DNA of 64,000 bases from Rhizobiaceae bacterium (lineage in GTDB: Bacteria > Pseudomonadota > Alphaproteobacteria > Rhizobiales > Rhizobiaceae), in assembly GCA_019635795.1 (NCBI GenBank), contig JAHBYV010000014.1, positions 1-64,000 of the forward strand, in the 5' to 3' direction. Both the position numbers and the translations under genes were made by a program. How positions within the stretch are numbered: the first letter of the stretch is position 1; the number at the start of each line of letters is the position of its first letter. This document shows, one piece after another, positions 9,014 through 17,984 of the stretch. Below the pieces are notes generated by a model. The model saw only the letters and a list, made by a program, of their open reading frames with translations. It was not told the origin of the DNA and made no database searches.

Positions 9014-9841
9014 TCACCAGAGCGCGCCACCAGTAACCTTGATGTTTTCCATCGTGATGCCTTTGGCGCGCTCGCTGCAAAGAAACGCAACCAACGCCGC
9101 AATTTCATCCGGCTGAATAATGCGCTGCTGCGGGTTTTGCGCGGCAATTTCGGCCATCAGTTCAGACGCCGTGCGCACCTTGCCTTCACGCAACGCCACC
9201 TGCTCAACATTCCGACGCATGAGTTCCGTTTCCACCCATGTCGGGCTAACCATCACGCAGGTTACACCGTGCGGCGCGCCTTCCAGCGCAACACAGCGGG
9301 TCAGGCCCAGCAGGCCGGATTTCGACGCACAATAGGCCGGGTTATCTCTCCATCCCACTTCAGCAGCAGTTGAGCCTATATTGACGATCCGCCCCCAGCC
9401 CCGCTCCATCATGCCGGGCAGAACCTCACGGATCATGCGGAATGCACCATTGAGGTTGGTATCTATGATCTTGAGCCAGAGATCGTCGGAATGTCCGCTC
9501 ACGGGTTGTTCAGCCGTTGTTCCAGCAGCATTCACCAGAATATCCGGTTTTCCGCAGATGGCTTCAGCCTGATCGAGAAACGCTTTGATTGCCTCAGTGT
9601 CGCGCACATCGAGATGGGCGGCGAACACCTTGCCACCATGTTGCTCCAGCGCGCTGCGCACAGCAACGATTTCTTCCGGGTCGGGATATGCAGCCGCATC
9701 ACCGCTGCGCCCGACCGCCTCACGCACAAACGACCCGACGGCCACATTTGCGCCAAGTCGCGCCAACTCATGCGCGATTGCCAACCCCTGTCCGGTCAGT
9801 CCGCCGGTTATGAGCGCGTTGCGCCCGGATAGCTCTGTCAT
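9014..9841 (-). CDS. Short-chain dehydrogenase at the end of the acx operon
   Basis: A 275-residue classical SDR. It has the NAD(P)-binding GGLTGQG motif near residue 14, LVNAAG near 100, and a catalytic Ser/Tyr/Lys set in the pattern YCASK near 175. The sequence after the active site (VALEGAPHGVT) resembles 3-hydroxybutyrate dehydrogenases. The ATG at 9841 overlaps the stop of acxC by 4 bases (ATGA), showing translational coupling. That start is preferred over one 21 bases upstream inside acxC. If the carboxylase makes acetoacetate from acetone, a 3-hydroxybutyrate dehydrogenase or a secondary-alcohol dehydrogenase feeding the ketone in would both make sense. The choice between them is inference. 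Confidence 0.8.
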   Translation of the reverse strand: MTELSGRNALITGGLTGQGLAIAHELARLGANVAVGSFVREAVGRSGDAAAYPDPEEIVAVRSALEQHGGKVFAAHLDVRDTEAIKAFLDQAEAICGKPDILVNAAGTTAEQPVSGHSDDLWLKIIDTNLNGAFRMIREVLPGMMERGWGRIVNIGSTAAEVGWRDNPAYCASKSGLLGLTRCVALEGAPHGVTCVMVSPTWVETELMRRNVEQVALREGKVRTASELMAEIAAQNPQQRIIQPDEIAALVAFLCSERAKGITMENIKVTGGALW

Positions 9842-10326
9842 TCCAGCGGTCGCCCCAGCCATTCGCGGTAAAAGCCCTCAAGATCCGGCTCAAAATCATG
9901 CACGATGGGATACCCGGGAGCCGCAGCCTCAACCTCATGCAGCGTGCCGCATTGCGGACAGATGAACTCCCGTATTTCCATCCATTGTGGATCAGGAATA
10001 TCGCTCGTCGGATATATTTCCCGCAAGGCTTCTTCCGTGTCCCTGACGATAATGCTTGCGGAGAGCTTCCAGTTCTTTCGGTAATCGCCAAATGAATGAC
10101 CGCATTCGCATTTCGTGACACGGCCTTCAGGACTGTCGCAGATGAAAAGATGCTCGCTCACAGGCAAGAGGATCGGATCATTCCAGCCCACACGATCCTG
10201 CAACACCTGAATGTATTTGAAGAACCGGTCATCGTCCTTGTAGGCGCTCATGATACGCCGGGTCTGCGGCCAAGGCAGCTTTCCAGCAACGAGATCGGCA
10301 ATGACTTCCTTGGAGTAGCTGGTCAT
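9838..10326 (-). CDS. acxC: Acetone carboxylase gamma subunit-like protein
   Basis: This 162-residue protein matches the small zinc-binding gamma subunit of acetone carboxylase. It carries two Cys pairs: CECGHSFGD near residue 72 and CPQCGTLHEVEA near residue 122. The family ending HDFEPDLEGFYREWLG is present. The ATG at 10326 overlaps the acxB stop by one base (TGATG). A longer reading upstream would lie inside acxB. Gene order A-B-C and the subunit sizes match the Xanthobacter acxABC operon as I recall it. It presumably forms part of the alpha2-beta2-gamma2 enzyme that carboxylates a ketone using ATP. Confidence 0.85.
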   Translation of the reverse strand: MTSYSKEVIADLVAGKLPWPQTRRIMSAYKDDDRFFKYIQVLQDRVGWNDPILLPVSEHLFICDSPEGRVTKCECGHSFGDYRKNWKLSASIIVRDTEEALREIYPTSDIPDPQWMEIREFICPQCGTLHEVEAAAPGYPIVHDFEPDLEGFYREWLGRPLE

Positions 10327-12521
10327 CACTTCGCATCCTTTGCAAACACTGCTTTCCCGTCCACCTGCCAAAACTCGTCGAATTCCCTTGTGAAGCGCTG
10401 TGAAAGCTTCATGGCGCTGGCATACATTTTCCTGACTTCGGGGGCGAAGTCCGCATGCTTGACGCGTTCGCGTTCCTTCTCCAGCCATTGCGAAACCGGC
10501 ACCGCCTTTTCCAGACGCTCGGCGCGCTTGCGCTTGCGCAGCCGCGCAGTCGCATCAAAGTCCGGGAGAGGCATACCGTCTGCATCCTCATGAAGCACAA
10601 TGCCGAACACGGCCTCCGCAGCTTCCTTGGTCAAAAACCCGTTCTCGACGTCCCAGGCGGTCTTTTCAGCGTCGCGCTCCAGCACATCGCCATAGCCGCC
10701 ACCACCATTATAGGAGTGGCTGAAAATATCGCCGCTCTTGTGTGGGGCAGTTATGTAGGGTCCCTCAACAAGTTCAAATTCTCCCTCAAAGCGCATTTCG
10801 AAATCGGAATGATACGGGTTCTGTCCCGGCGTGTGTGCAAGCGGCCTGCCCTGCCCAGCGAGCTCGAACACATTGGAATTGCGAACCGCCCGGTGCTTCT
10901 GGCAGGTGGGAGCCGGGTAGCCCCCGCACATGCCGGCATTGTCGAATACACGGGACGAGTGTTCAGAGGTAACCAGACGCAAATGATCTGTCTTGTTGAT
11001 GAGCCAGGTCGATTCAAACGAGCAGCCCCCACGATATTTCCCGGCACCACCAGAGTTCGGAACGATGGACCGGCCGATATAAAGCATCGGCATATTCTGT
11101 TCCCATATCTCGATATTGCCCATATCGGATTCGGGGTTCCAGCCGACATAGGCCGTGTCCAGCCCGTCCTTGATTGCCAGCGCGCCCGAGCCTGCCGCCG
11201 CACACTCAAAATGTGCCATGCCGAATGGCGTACCATACTGGCTCACACCTCCCATCTCGATCATGGGACTGTTGACCTGTCCAACAAAGGCTTCCTCAAC
11301 AAAGCCACGCGCGACAAATGAGCGGGATAGCAGCCGCTGGAATACGCCATAGGCAGGCAACAGCAGCGCCCATGATGTTGCAGTGGCGACCAGCTCATTA
11401 TCCGGGTTCGTCCATGTGCCGTGCGGCAACTTCAGCTCCGTTGCCATCCATGCGCCATCATTAACGAGGCCCTCAAAGTTCATGTGCTGTGTAAGCGTCA
11501 CGAACATGCCCCCATCCATGCCGGCTGGCGTACAATTCATTGAGTGATAGCCCCAAGGCTGTGTTCCCTCGAAATCCATGGTGATCTTGCCATCAAGGCC
11601 AACCTCCATTTCGATGGGGATGTTGTAGAGCCAGTTTGGATCGCCCAGCGGCTGATAACCCGGCTTGCCTTCCGTGACGTGGCCATAAAATGTATGTCCG
11701 CGATATTTGCCGGGCACGGTTAGTTGCCGTGTGCGCGCGAGTTGCGCGCGACGCCCTTCCTCGATGAACTCCTTTGACACTTTAAGCCAGTAATCAACAC
11801 CAATCTCGTCGATCAGCGATTTCACGCTTTCGCGCATGTCGATGCAGGAAGCCACTTTCGCCTTCTCATCCAGCACCCAGTAGATCGGCATTCTGAGGTT
11901 GCGTTCGCAGCGGATCACATAGTCGCGGCGCAATTCATCATTCTCGCCCACCTTTTCCGCGCACACGAACAGGCCTTCGGTGAAACGCTCCTGAGCCAGC
12001 GCAACGTCGCCACCCGGCGTAATGCCACCCGCCTCAAGCTCGTGACACACCGCGCCTGCCCAGCCGACCAATATGCCGTCATAGAAAATAGGCATGACGT
12101 CCATGACATCGGGAACTTGAACGGTGCCGATGAAAGCGTCATTATTCGCGAAAATGTCACCGTCGCGAATGCCAGGATTCTCCTCATATCCGTTGCGGAT
12201 CATCCACTTGATGAAGCGGCTCATTGTGTGGACATGAACCATGATGCCATTGGAAAGGGCGATTGCGTCGCCTTCCGGCGTGTAGATAGCGACCACCATT
12301 TCGCCCACCTCGCGCACACCGGGAGAGGCCGAAATTCTACGCGCCATCTCGCGGGCGGAAACGCAATACGCGCGCAGCTTTGTGTGCAGCGTCTCAAATC
12401 TGAGCGGATCGTCATTGCGCAGCGACAATTCCGTGATGCCGTTATAGCAGCCTGTTTGCTCCATTAGCCTTTCGGATTCGATGAGCCGTTCGCGGATTGG
12501 CGCAGTCGGTTTGTTCAGCAT
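10326..12521 (-). CDS. acxB: Acetone carboxylase alpha subunit-like (HyuB family)
   Basis: A 731-residue member of the hydantoinase B/oxoprolinase family, with motifs such as NDAFIGTVQVPDV and GNIEIWEQNMP. Acetone carboxylase alpha subunits are of similar length and lie, as here, between HyuA-like acxA and the gamma gene. I start it at the ATG at 12521, which has GAAGGAA upstream. Start codons further upstream would run into acxA. The enzyme carboxylates acetone to acetoacetate with ATP and bicarbonate. Related complexes act on acetophenone or hydantoins, but the gamma subunit argues for the acetone type. Substrate is inferred. Confidence 0.85.
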   Translation of the reverse strand: MLNKPTAPIRERLIESERLMEQTGCYNGITELSLRNDDPLRFETLHTKLRAYCVSAREMARRISASPGVREVGEMVVAIYTPEGDAIALSNGIMVHVHTMSRFIKWMIRNGYEENPGIRDGDIFANNDAFIGTVQVPDVMDVMPIFYDGILVGWAGAVCHELEAGGITPGGDVALAQERFTEGLFVCAEKVGENDELRRDYVIRCERNLRMPIYWVLDEKAKVASCIDMRESVKSLIDEIGVDYWLKVSKEFIEEGRRAQLARTRQLTVPGKYRGHTFYGHVTEGKPGYQPLGDPNWLYNIPIEMEVGLDGKITMDFEGTQPWGYHSMNCTPAGMDGGMFVTLTQHMNFEGLVNDGAWMATELKLPHGTWTNPDNELVATATSWALLLPAYGVFQRLLSRSFVARGFVEEAFVGQVNSPMIEMGGVSQYGTPFGMAHFECAAAGSGALAIKDGLDTAYVGWNPESDMGNIEIWEQNMPMLYIGRSIVPNSGGAGKYRGGCSFESTWLINKTDHLRLVTSEHSSRVFDNAGMCGGYPAPTCQKHRAVRNSNVFELAGQGRPLAHTPGQNPYHSDFEMRFEGEFELVEGPYITAPHKSGDIFSHSYNGGGGYGDVLERDAEKTAWDVENGFLTKEAAEAVFGIVLHEDADGMPLPDFDATARLRKRKRAERLEKAVPVSQWLEKERERVKHADFAPEVRKMYASAMKLSQRFTREFDEFWQVDGKAVFAKDAK

Positions 12522-12546
12522 GGGGTTCGTTCCTTCATGCATGGGA

Positions 12547-14676
12547 TCAGGAATGCCGGTAGTGCAACAGCGTCCATTCATCGACGAACACCTGATCGCC
12601 GGGATGAACCACAAGCGTTGTGGCCGGATGTTCTATAATTGCCGGCCCAATAACCTCGTGGCCGGGCTGCAAATCGTCCATCTCGTAAAGGTTGGCCGCA
12701 TGCCAGCGCCCGCCAATATAAGCTTGACGAATACCCTTGTGCGCGCTTGCCGGATCGGATTTGCCCAAAGGTCGCTTCACCAGCACAGGTTTCACTTTGT
12801 CGGCAGTGGCAACCAATCCGAGCTCAGTGATTGAGTATCCCGCCTCGCCGTAGCGCGAGACACGATGGTTCACTTTCGCATAGACCTGCTCGAACTCATC
12901 GATGATCTTTTGCATGTCCTGTGCTGAGGCAACCACGGGCAAAGGCGAGATAACCTCGACATCCTCAAGTTGGCCGGTGTAGCGCATCATCAGGAACGGG
13001 GTCGTGGTGATTTTTTCCCGCGCATGGCCGTCAGCGAGCATTTCGGCAACTGCCGCGTCAGCGAGATCCCGCCAGACCTCGCTGACTTTTTCACCCACCG
13101 AAGTGAGCGCCGCAGCCTCTGGCTTACCTGAAACATCAATCTGCGTGGACACGGAATGCCGGCGCATGAAGTCTGCCGTGGTGCAGCCGAAGGCCGAAAA
13201 GGCTGCCGCGAACTGAAACGTGATGATGTCCTTGAAGCCTATGCCCTTCGAGCATCCTGCAAGATGCAGCGGGCCAGAGCCGCCATACGACAACAGCGTG
13301 AATTCCGACGGATGAATGCCCTGCCCCGAGATAACCCGGCGAAGCGCGTTGTTGGCATCTGCCTCCAGCATATCGATCATGCCTTCTGCCGCTTCCTCAA
13401 CGCCAACGCCAAGAACGTCAGCGCACTTTTCCTTGAAGGCTGCACGCGCCTTCTCAACCTGAAGCTTGACCTTTCCGCCAAGAAAATAATCCGGGTTAAG
13501 GCGTCCCAGTATCGCGTCGCAATCCGCGATGGTCGGTTCCGTGCCGCCTCGCGCAAAGCAGATCGGGCCGGGGTCTGAGCCTGCGCTTTCAGGACCCAGC
13601 GAGACCTTCTTCGTCAGCGGATCGACTTTCAGGATCATGCCCGCGCCAGCGCCGATCGTGTCGAGATGCAGCGTTGGAACGTTCAGCTTGAACCGGTCCA
13701 TGAGCGGCTCGTTTTCAATGCGCGTCTGACCGCGCGTGATAACGCCCATGTCGAAAGAGGTGCCGCCCATGTCCGAACAGATCAGGCTGTCATTGCCGAT
13801 CAGCTTGCCTACATAGGCCGCTCCCAGAATGCCTCCTATCGGACCGGAAATCATGGTTTCGTGCAGCCGCGGGTGATTGATGGAGGTCAGACCACCAAAA
13901 GAAAGGAGTGTCTGCACGCCGTATTTGAACCCGTACTTCTTGGATGCGTTCTCGATGCTCTTCAGCTGCATCCGGCCCCGCGCGGTCGCATAGGCTTCGA
14001 TCAGCACAGAGTTCAATCGCGATTGTTCGCGGATCACAGGGCGAACTTCGTGGCTGGTATAGACTCCTATCTCAACGCCTGCCGCCTTGATCTCCTCCCT
14101 GCAAATTTCCGCAATGCGCTTTTCATGCGTCGGATTGACATGCGAAAACACCGTCATGATGCAGATCGATTCAACCTTGTCTGCAATCAACTTCTTTGCT
14201 GCCGCCCGCGCTTCATGCTCGTAAAGTGGCAACACAATGTCGCCGAACTGGTCGATGCGCTCTGTGACGCCATGCGTGCGCCTGCGCGGAACGAGCGGGT
14301 CAGGATGCTGGTGCGTTACGGCGTGTAGCCTGTCGGCATACGAATAATCGGCCCAGGCCTGCAACCCGCGCCCCATCAGCACCATGTCCTCAAGGCCTTT
14401 TGTTGTGATGAGGCCAAGCTTGCGCCCGGTGCGGGATAAGAGCGTGTTCAGCATCCCTGTGCCGGAATAAAGCACGACATTTACACCACTGAACAGTTCC
14501 TCAAGCGTACAGCCCCAAGCATCCGCAGCATCTTCCGCCGATGCAATAAAGCCCTCGGATTCATTTTTTGGCGTGGTCGCTGATTTGCCGATCTTGAAGT
14601 GACCGTCGCGATCCACGAGGATCGTGTCGGTCATGGTGCCGCCTGCGTCGATGCCGATGACGATGGGATGGGTCAC
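12547..14676 (-). CDS. acxA: Acetone carboxylase beta subunit-like (HyuA family, ATP-binding)
   Basis: A 709-residue hydantoinase A/oxoprolinase-family protein. The ASKHA-type nucleotide-binding motifs are clear: IDAGGTMTDT at residues 9-18 and SDMGGTSFDMG near 300. It would provide ATP-dependent activation in the carboxylase. The start is a GTG at 14676 with AGGGGG a few bases upstream. An overlapping ATG is in another frame. It is the first gene of the acxA-acxB-acxC-SDR operon and is divergent from a LuxR-family regulator 61 bases away. Confidence 0.86.
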   Translation of the reverse strand: MTHPIVIGIDAGGTMTDTILVDRDGHFKIGKSATTPKNESEGFIASAEDAADAWGCTLEELFSGVNVVLYSGTGMLNTLLSRTGRKLGLITTKGLEDMVLMGRGLQAWADYSYADRLHAVTHQHPDPLVPRRRTHGVTERIDQFGDIVLPLYEHEARAAAKKLIADKVESICIMTVFSHVNPTHEKRIAEICREEIKAAGVEIGVYTSHEVRPVIREQSRLNSVLIEAYATARGRMQLKSIENASKKYGFKYGVQTLLSFGGLTSINHPRLHETMISGPIGGILGAAYVGKLIGNDSLICSDMGGTSFDMGVITRGQTRIENEPLMDRFKLNVPTLHLDTIGAGAGMILKVDPLTKKVSLGPESAGSDPGPICFARGGTEPTIADCDAILGRLNPDYFLGGKVKLQVEKARAAFKEKCADVLGVGVEEAAEGMIDMLEADANNALRRVISGQGIHPSEFTLLSYGGSGPLHLAGCSKGIGFKDIITFQFAAAFSAFGCTTADFMRRHSVSTQIDVSGKPEAAALTSVGEKVSEVWRDLADAAVAEMLADGHAREKITTTPFLMMRYTGQLEDVEVISPLPVVASAQDMQKIIDEFEQVYAKVNHRVSRYGEAGYSITELGLVATADKVKPVLVKRPLGKSDPASAHKGIRQAYIGGRWHAANLYEMDDLQPGHEVIGPAIIEHPATTLVVHPGDQVFVDEWTLLHYRHS

Positions 14677-14737
14677 ATCTGCCCCCTATTCGGATTTGAT
14701 GTGGCCAGACTAGATTTTGAGGAGCGCTTTGCGCCAT

Positions 14738-15532
14738 ATGCCAAAAGACACAATGGCGGACGACATGACGCGAAGAGTGTGGAGCGCGCTAGCGGCAGCA
14801 ATAGGCGCAGCGGGAACCGACGGGCATCTGGACCTGCTGATCGATCTGATTGGCGCGGATATAGACCACGATCTTGTGACAGTCACACGCTATTCGGCAA
14901 CCCGCACACCGCAATTTGTGAAGCACCGGCGCTTTTCCGATCAGTTGGCCGAACGCTATCTGGCAGAGTATTATGCGCTCGACCCGTTCTATGCGTGGTG
15001 GCGCCGCGAGCAGACGCCAGGCATTGTTCCTTTGAAAGCACTGCCCGACGAGGAGATGAAGCGCGGCCAATACATCGCCGAATTCCTGGCCAAATCTGAA
15101 ATCTGCGACGAAGTTGGCATATTGCTCGCCGATGGGGGAGACTGGTGCCTCGGCATCTTCCTTGACCGCACATCGAGGCAATTTCGCGATAGCGAGATCA
15201 CCACATTGAACGAACGTTTTGACACTTTTTCCGCGCTACACGCCCAACATCGCGCTAGATACGCGACCGATGAGGGGCAATCGAAGCCAGGCATGAAGCC
15301 GCAAAGTGAGCCGCGCATTCCGGCCAACCTTTGGCCTGAACTGAGTGAGCGCGAGCGGCAGTTGGTGCAGTTGATCCTCGCGGGCCACCCCAATGCAACA
15401 ATCGCCAGCCGATTGGGCATTACGGTTGGCACTGTGAAAAACCACCGCCGCCGCATCTACGAAAAGCTCGACATCACCACCGAGCGTGAGCTTTTCCTGC
15501 AATTCTTTCAGGCTGGGACAGCCTATCTCTAA
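14738..15532 (+). CDS. LuxR-family transcriptional regulator divergent from acxA
   Basis: A 264-residue regulator. The C-terminal 65 residues are a LuxR/FixJ helix-turn-helix (ELSERERQLVQLI, then IASRLGITVGTVKNH). The N-terminal 170 residues do not look like a receiver. They may be a GAF-like or small-ligand sensing domain with several conserved Trp/Tyr residues (YYALDPFYAWW). It is divergent from the acx operon with a 61-base shared gap, so it is the likely activator of acxABC. Characterised acx operons use a sigma-54 activator, so this would be a different control. Start is uncertain: ATG at 14738 or 14753, or TTG at 14717. Confidence 0.75.
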   Translation: MPKDTMADDMTRRVWSALAAAIGAAGTDGHLDLLIDLIGADIDHDLVTVTRYSATRTPQFVKHRRFSDQLAERYLAEYYALDPFYAWWRREQTPGIVPLKALPDEEMKRGQYIAEFLAKSEICDEVGILLADGGDWCLGIFLDRTSRQFRDSEITTLNERFDTFSALHAQHRARYATDEGQSKPGMKPQSEPRIPANLWPELSERERQLVQLILAGHPNATIASRLGITVGTVKNHRRRIYEKLDITTERELFLQFFQAGTAYL

Positions 15533-15550
15533 TCCGCGCGCCGTCGTGGC

Positions 15551-15928
15551 TCAATCATATTTCAGATAGGCAAAGCGCGGGTCTTGCGGCGTACCTTCAA
15601 GCGCGCCACCCTCGCCCGCTGGCTGCCACTGGATAACCTGCTCAATCTTGCTGGCAAGTTCAAAGTCCTTGTCGGTAATTCCCTTTGCCGCATGATTCAT
15701 CAGGCGCACTTCAACCCATCCAAAAGACGCCGCAATATCAGGATGATGCCACGCCGCTTCAGCAAGATGCCCGACCGTGTTGATGACCATGAGGGTCGAT
15801 TTCCAGGCGTGCGTGCTATATTTGCGGCAGACAAAGCCGTCTTCGTAGCGCCATTTAGGCAGCTCGGCGGCGAGCCGGTCCACGATTTCCTGCTCGGAGT
15901 AAACGCGTTCTTTCGGTCGTGCCGCCAT
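15551..15928 (-). CDS. Pterin-4a-carbinolamine dehydratase-like protein
   Basis: A 125-residue protein of the PCD/DCoH fold family. The active-site motif HHPD is present near residue 65, but the usual THD-type second motif is replaced by MNHAAKGIT. True PCDs recycle the pterin cofactor of aromatic amino acid hydroxylases; relatives of this fold serve as Rubisco assembly factors. No phenylalanine hydroxylase lies nearby, while rpe and gph, often cbb-operon members, are divergent from it. Two starts are plausible: ATG at 15928 with AAGGAA 6 bases upstream (chosen) and ATG at 15970 with AAGGAG 9 bases upstream. Function beyond the fold is open. Confidence 0.7.
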   Translation of the reverse strand: MAARPKERVYSEQEIVDRLAAELPKWRYEDGFVCRKYSTHAWKSTLMVINTVGHLAEAAWHHPDIAASFGWVEVRLMNHAAKGITDKDFELASKIEQVIQWQPAGEGGALEGTPQDPRFAYLKYD

Positions 15929-16028
15929 AACCAGTTCCTTCCGCGTCCCATTAGCAGAAGTGCCTAGCATAATTGCTGGCTCCTTGAAACGATAGCCGTC
16001 CTGAGCCGCCAACGACCTTTGCCGCTTT

Positions 16029-16047
16029 CGCGGGGCTTGACCCCGCG
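16029..16047. repeat. Perfect 7-bp inverted repeat between PCD-like gene and rpe
   Basis: CGCGGGG and CCCCGCG face each other across a 5-base loop. The repeat lies in the divergent gap, 43 bases before rpe. It could be an operator or a leader hairpin. No T run follows, so it is not an obvious terminator. Confidence 0.5.
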
Positions 16048-16089
16048 CCACTCAACCGGCAAAGCGTTTCGCAGAAAGCGAGATTTGAA

Positions 16090-16776
16090 ATGACTGGCAG
16101 AACCCTGATTGCACCGTCGATACTATCAGCAGATTTTTCGCGCCTCGGAGACGAAGTCGAATCTGTTGTGCGCGCCGGTGCCGACTGGATCCATCTTGAT
16201 GTCATGGATGGCCACTTCGTTCCAAACATCACCTTCGGTGCGCCGATCATAAAGGCGCTGCGCAACCGCACCGACAAGATTTTCGACTGCCATCTGATGA
16301 TCGCCCCCGCCGACCCCTACCTCGAAGCGTTTGCGGATGCGGGCTGCGATTACATCACGGTGCACGCAGAGGCAGGGCCGCATCTGGACCGCAGCCTGCA
16401 AGCCATTCGCAACCTTGGGAAAAAGGCTGGTGTCTCGCTCAACCCCGGAACGCCGGAAAGTGCCATTGAGTATGTGCTGGATCGGCTGGACCTCATTTTG
16501 TTGATGACGGTGAATCCGGGTTTTGGCGGGCAGGCGTTCATTCCGGCAGTGGTGGAGAAAGTTCGCCGCATCAAGGCGATGATTGGCGACCGCCCGATTC
16601 ACATCGAGATTGATGGCGGCGTTACACCGGAAACCGCACCGCTCGTCACTGCCGCTGGCGCAAATGTGCTCGTCGCAGGGTCGGCGGTTTTCAAAGGTGG
16701 TACACAGGAAGCCTATGGCGCAAATATTGCGGCCATCCGCGCTGCGGCAGATGCGGCAATATCCGGGTCCAACTGA
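16090..16776 (+). CDS. rpe: Ribulose-phosphate 3-epimerase
   Basis: A 228-residue TIM barrel that interconverts ribulose-5-phosphate and xylulose-5-phosphate. The family motifs are all present: APSILSADF at residues 8-16, [12 protein letters not shown] near 37, VNPGFGGQ near 142 and EIDGGV near 177. These contain the metal-binding His and catalytic Asp residues. The phosphoglycolate phosphatase gene starts 2 bases after its stop. Confidence 0.96.
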   Translation: MTGRTLIAPSILSADFSRLGDEVESVVRAGADWIHLDVMDGHFVPNITFGAPIIKALRNRTDKIFDCHLMIAPADPYLEAFADAGCDYITVHAEAGPHLDRSLQAIRNLGKKAGVSLNPGTPESAIEYVLDRLDLILLMTVNPGFGGQAFIPAVVEKVRRIKAMIGDRPIHIEIDGGVTPETAPLVTAAGANVLVAGSAVFKGGTQEAYGANIAAIRAAADAAISGSN

Positions 16777-16778
16777 GA

Positions 16779-17468
16779 ATGCTGTCTGACGCAAACACCC
16801 AGCCCGACGCCGTTCTGTTCGATCTAGACGGAACCCTGATAGACTCCGCTCCCGACATTCATGCTGCGGTGGTTGAACTGCTTGCCGCGCATGGCCTGCC
16901 GCCCATCACACTGGATCAGGCGAAATCCATGATTGGCAATGGCGTTGCCAAGCTTGTAGAGCGGGCATTTGCCGCCTCAGGAATGTCGCTTTCAGGCGAA
17001 GCGCTGGCCGCGGTGCAAAAGGAAATGATACCGATCTATAACCGCCATCTCACGCAGTTGACGCGGCTCTATCCGGGCGCCCTCGAAGCCCTGCAAACAT
17101 TGCACAATGAAGGCGCAAAAATCGCTCTTGTCACCAACAAGCCACAGGCCGCCACGGATGAAGTGATGCGGCATTTCGGGCTTGGCCAATTCTTTGGCGC
17201 AGTGATCGGAGCCGATTCCGTTGTCAATAAAAAGCCCGCACCTGATGCGCTTTACCTCGCGCTTGAGAAGCTGAAAGCCGACAGGATACAGGCTGTCATG
17301 ATAGGTGACAGCGCGACCGATGTTGAAGCTGCCCGCAATGCGGGCTTGCCGGTCATCATCATCCGTGGAGGCTATAGCAAGGTTCCGGCGGAGGAACTGG
17401 GTGCCGACCTCGTACTTGACAGCCTCGCGGAGCTTCCGGATGCCCTGCGCGGAGCCCGTTCAGCCTAG
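16779..17468 (+). CDS. gph: Phosphoglycolate phosphatase (HAD family)
   Basis: A 229-residue HAD hydrolase. It has the nucleophile motif FDLDGTLIDSAPD near residue 13, TNKPQ near 114, and the GDSATDVEAARNAG motif near 174 that binds Mg. Length and spacing fit Gph/CbbZ-type phosphoglycolate phosphatases, which clear 2-phosphoglycolate from DNA repair or photorespiration. It follows rpe after 2 bases, a pairing common in proteobacteria. Its stop abuts the convergent cytochrome gene. Other phosphate esters remain possible substrates. Confidence 0.88.
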   Translation: MLSDANTQPDAVLFDLDGTLIDSAPDIHAAVVELLAAHGLPPITLDQAKSMIGNGVAKLVERAFAASGMSLSGEALAAVQKEMIPIYNRHLTQLTRLYPGALEALQTLHNEGAKIALVTNKPQAATDEVMRHFGLGQFFGAVIGADSVVNKKPAPDALYLALEKLKADRIQAVMIGDSATDVEAARNAGLPVIIIRGGYSKVPAEELGADLVLDSLAELPDALRGARSA

Positions 17469-17837
17469 CTATTTGAACTGGTCGATATAGGCGATAACAT
17501 CGGCGATCTCCTTGTCCTTTTTCAAGCCGGCAAACGCCATGCGCGTACCTTTCACCATGGCTTTGGGATCGCGCAGATATTGCGCCAAAGTCTTGTCGTC
17601 CCAAACAAGACCCGCTTTGCCAGCCTCAATCATGGCCGGAGAAAATTTGTAGGAGGCAAGGGTTCCCGCAGCCCTGCCGTTCAGTCTGAACAGCGTAGGA
17701 CCCACCTTGTTTATTTCCTTGTCAGCAACATGGCACACAAGGCATCGCTTGAATACTTTCTCGCCCGCCGAAATGTCCTGAGCATGGCTTGCCGTTGCGC
17801 CAATGGCCAAAGCAACCGCGATAACAAAGATTCGCAT
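17469..17837 (-). CDS. Periplasmic class I cytochrome c
   Basis: A 122-residue small c-type cytochrome. Residues 1-19 form a signal peptide (cleavage probably after SHA). The single haem-binding motif CLVCH is at residues 32-36. An axial Met is likely in GTRMAF near residue 100. Size and the KVGPTLF motif fit the cytochrome c2/c-550 group, which carries electrons in the periplasm. It lies between gph (convergent, stops adjacent) and an ABC transporter operon running the other way. No partner dehydrogenase is adjacent, so its electron donor is unknown. Confidence 0.9.
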   Translation of the reverse strand: MRIFVIAVALAIGATASHAQDISAGEKVFKRCLVCHVADKEINKVGPTLFRLNGRAAGTLASYKFSPAMIEAGKAGLVWDDKTLAQYLRDPKAMVKGTRMAFAGLKKDKEIADVIAYIDQFK

Positions 17838-17984
17838 TTAGAACCTCAAAAGTGTTCTGCTAATATAAGCCGAGCAGAAGCAAATCCGAAGGGTGCGCAA
17901 GCGAGACTTGTTGACGCAATGTCAGTGAAGCGCATAACTCTTCACCACATGCGCGACAACTCATTCATTCAAGGGGGCGGACAC

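Noticed and set aside
10455-11321. Plus-strand frame of 288 codons
   Set aside because: Antisense to acxB, which has strong family similarity; the product shows no domain.
16090-17468. Calvin-cycle operon
   Set aside because: rpe and gph are also general metabolism genes, and no Rubisco, phosphoribulokinase or CbbR gene is present in the window.
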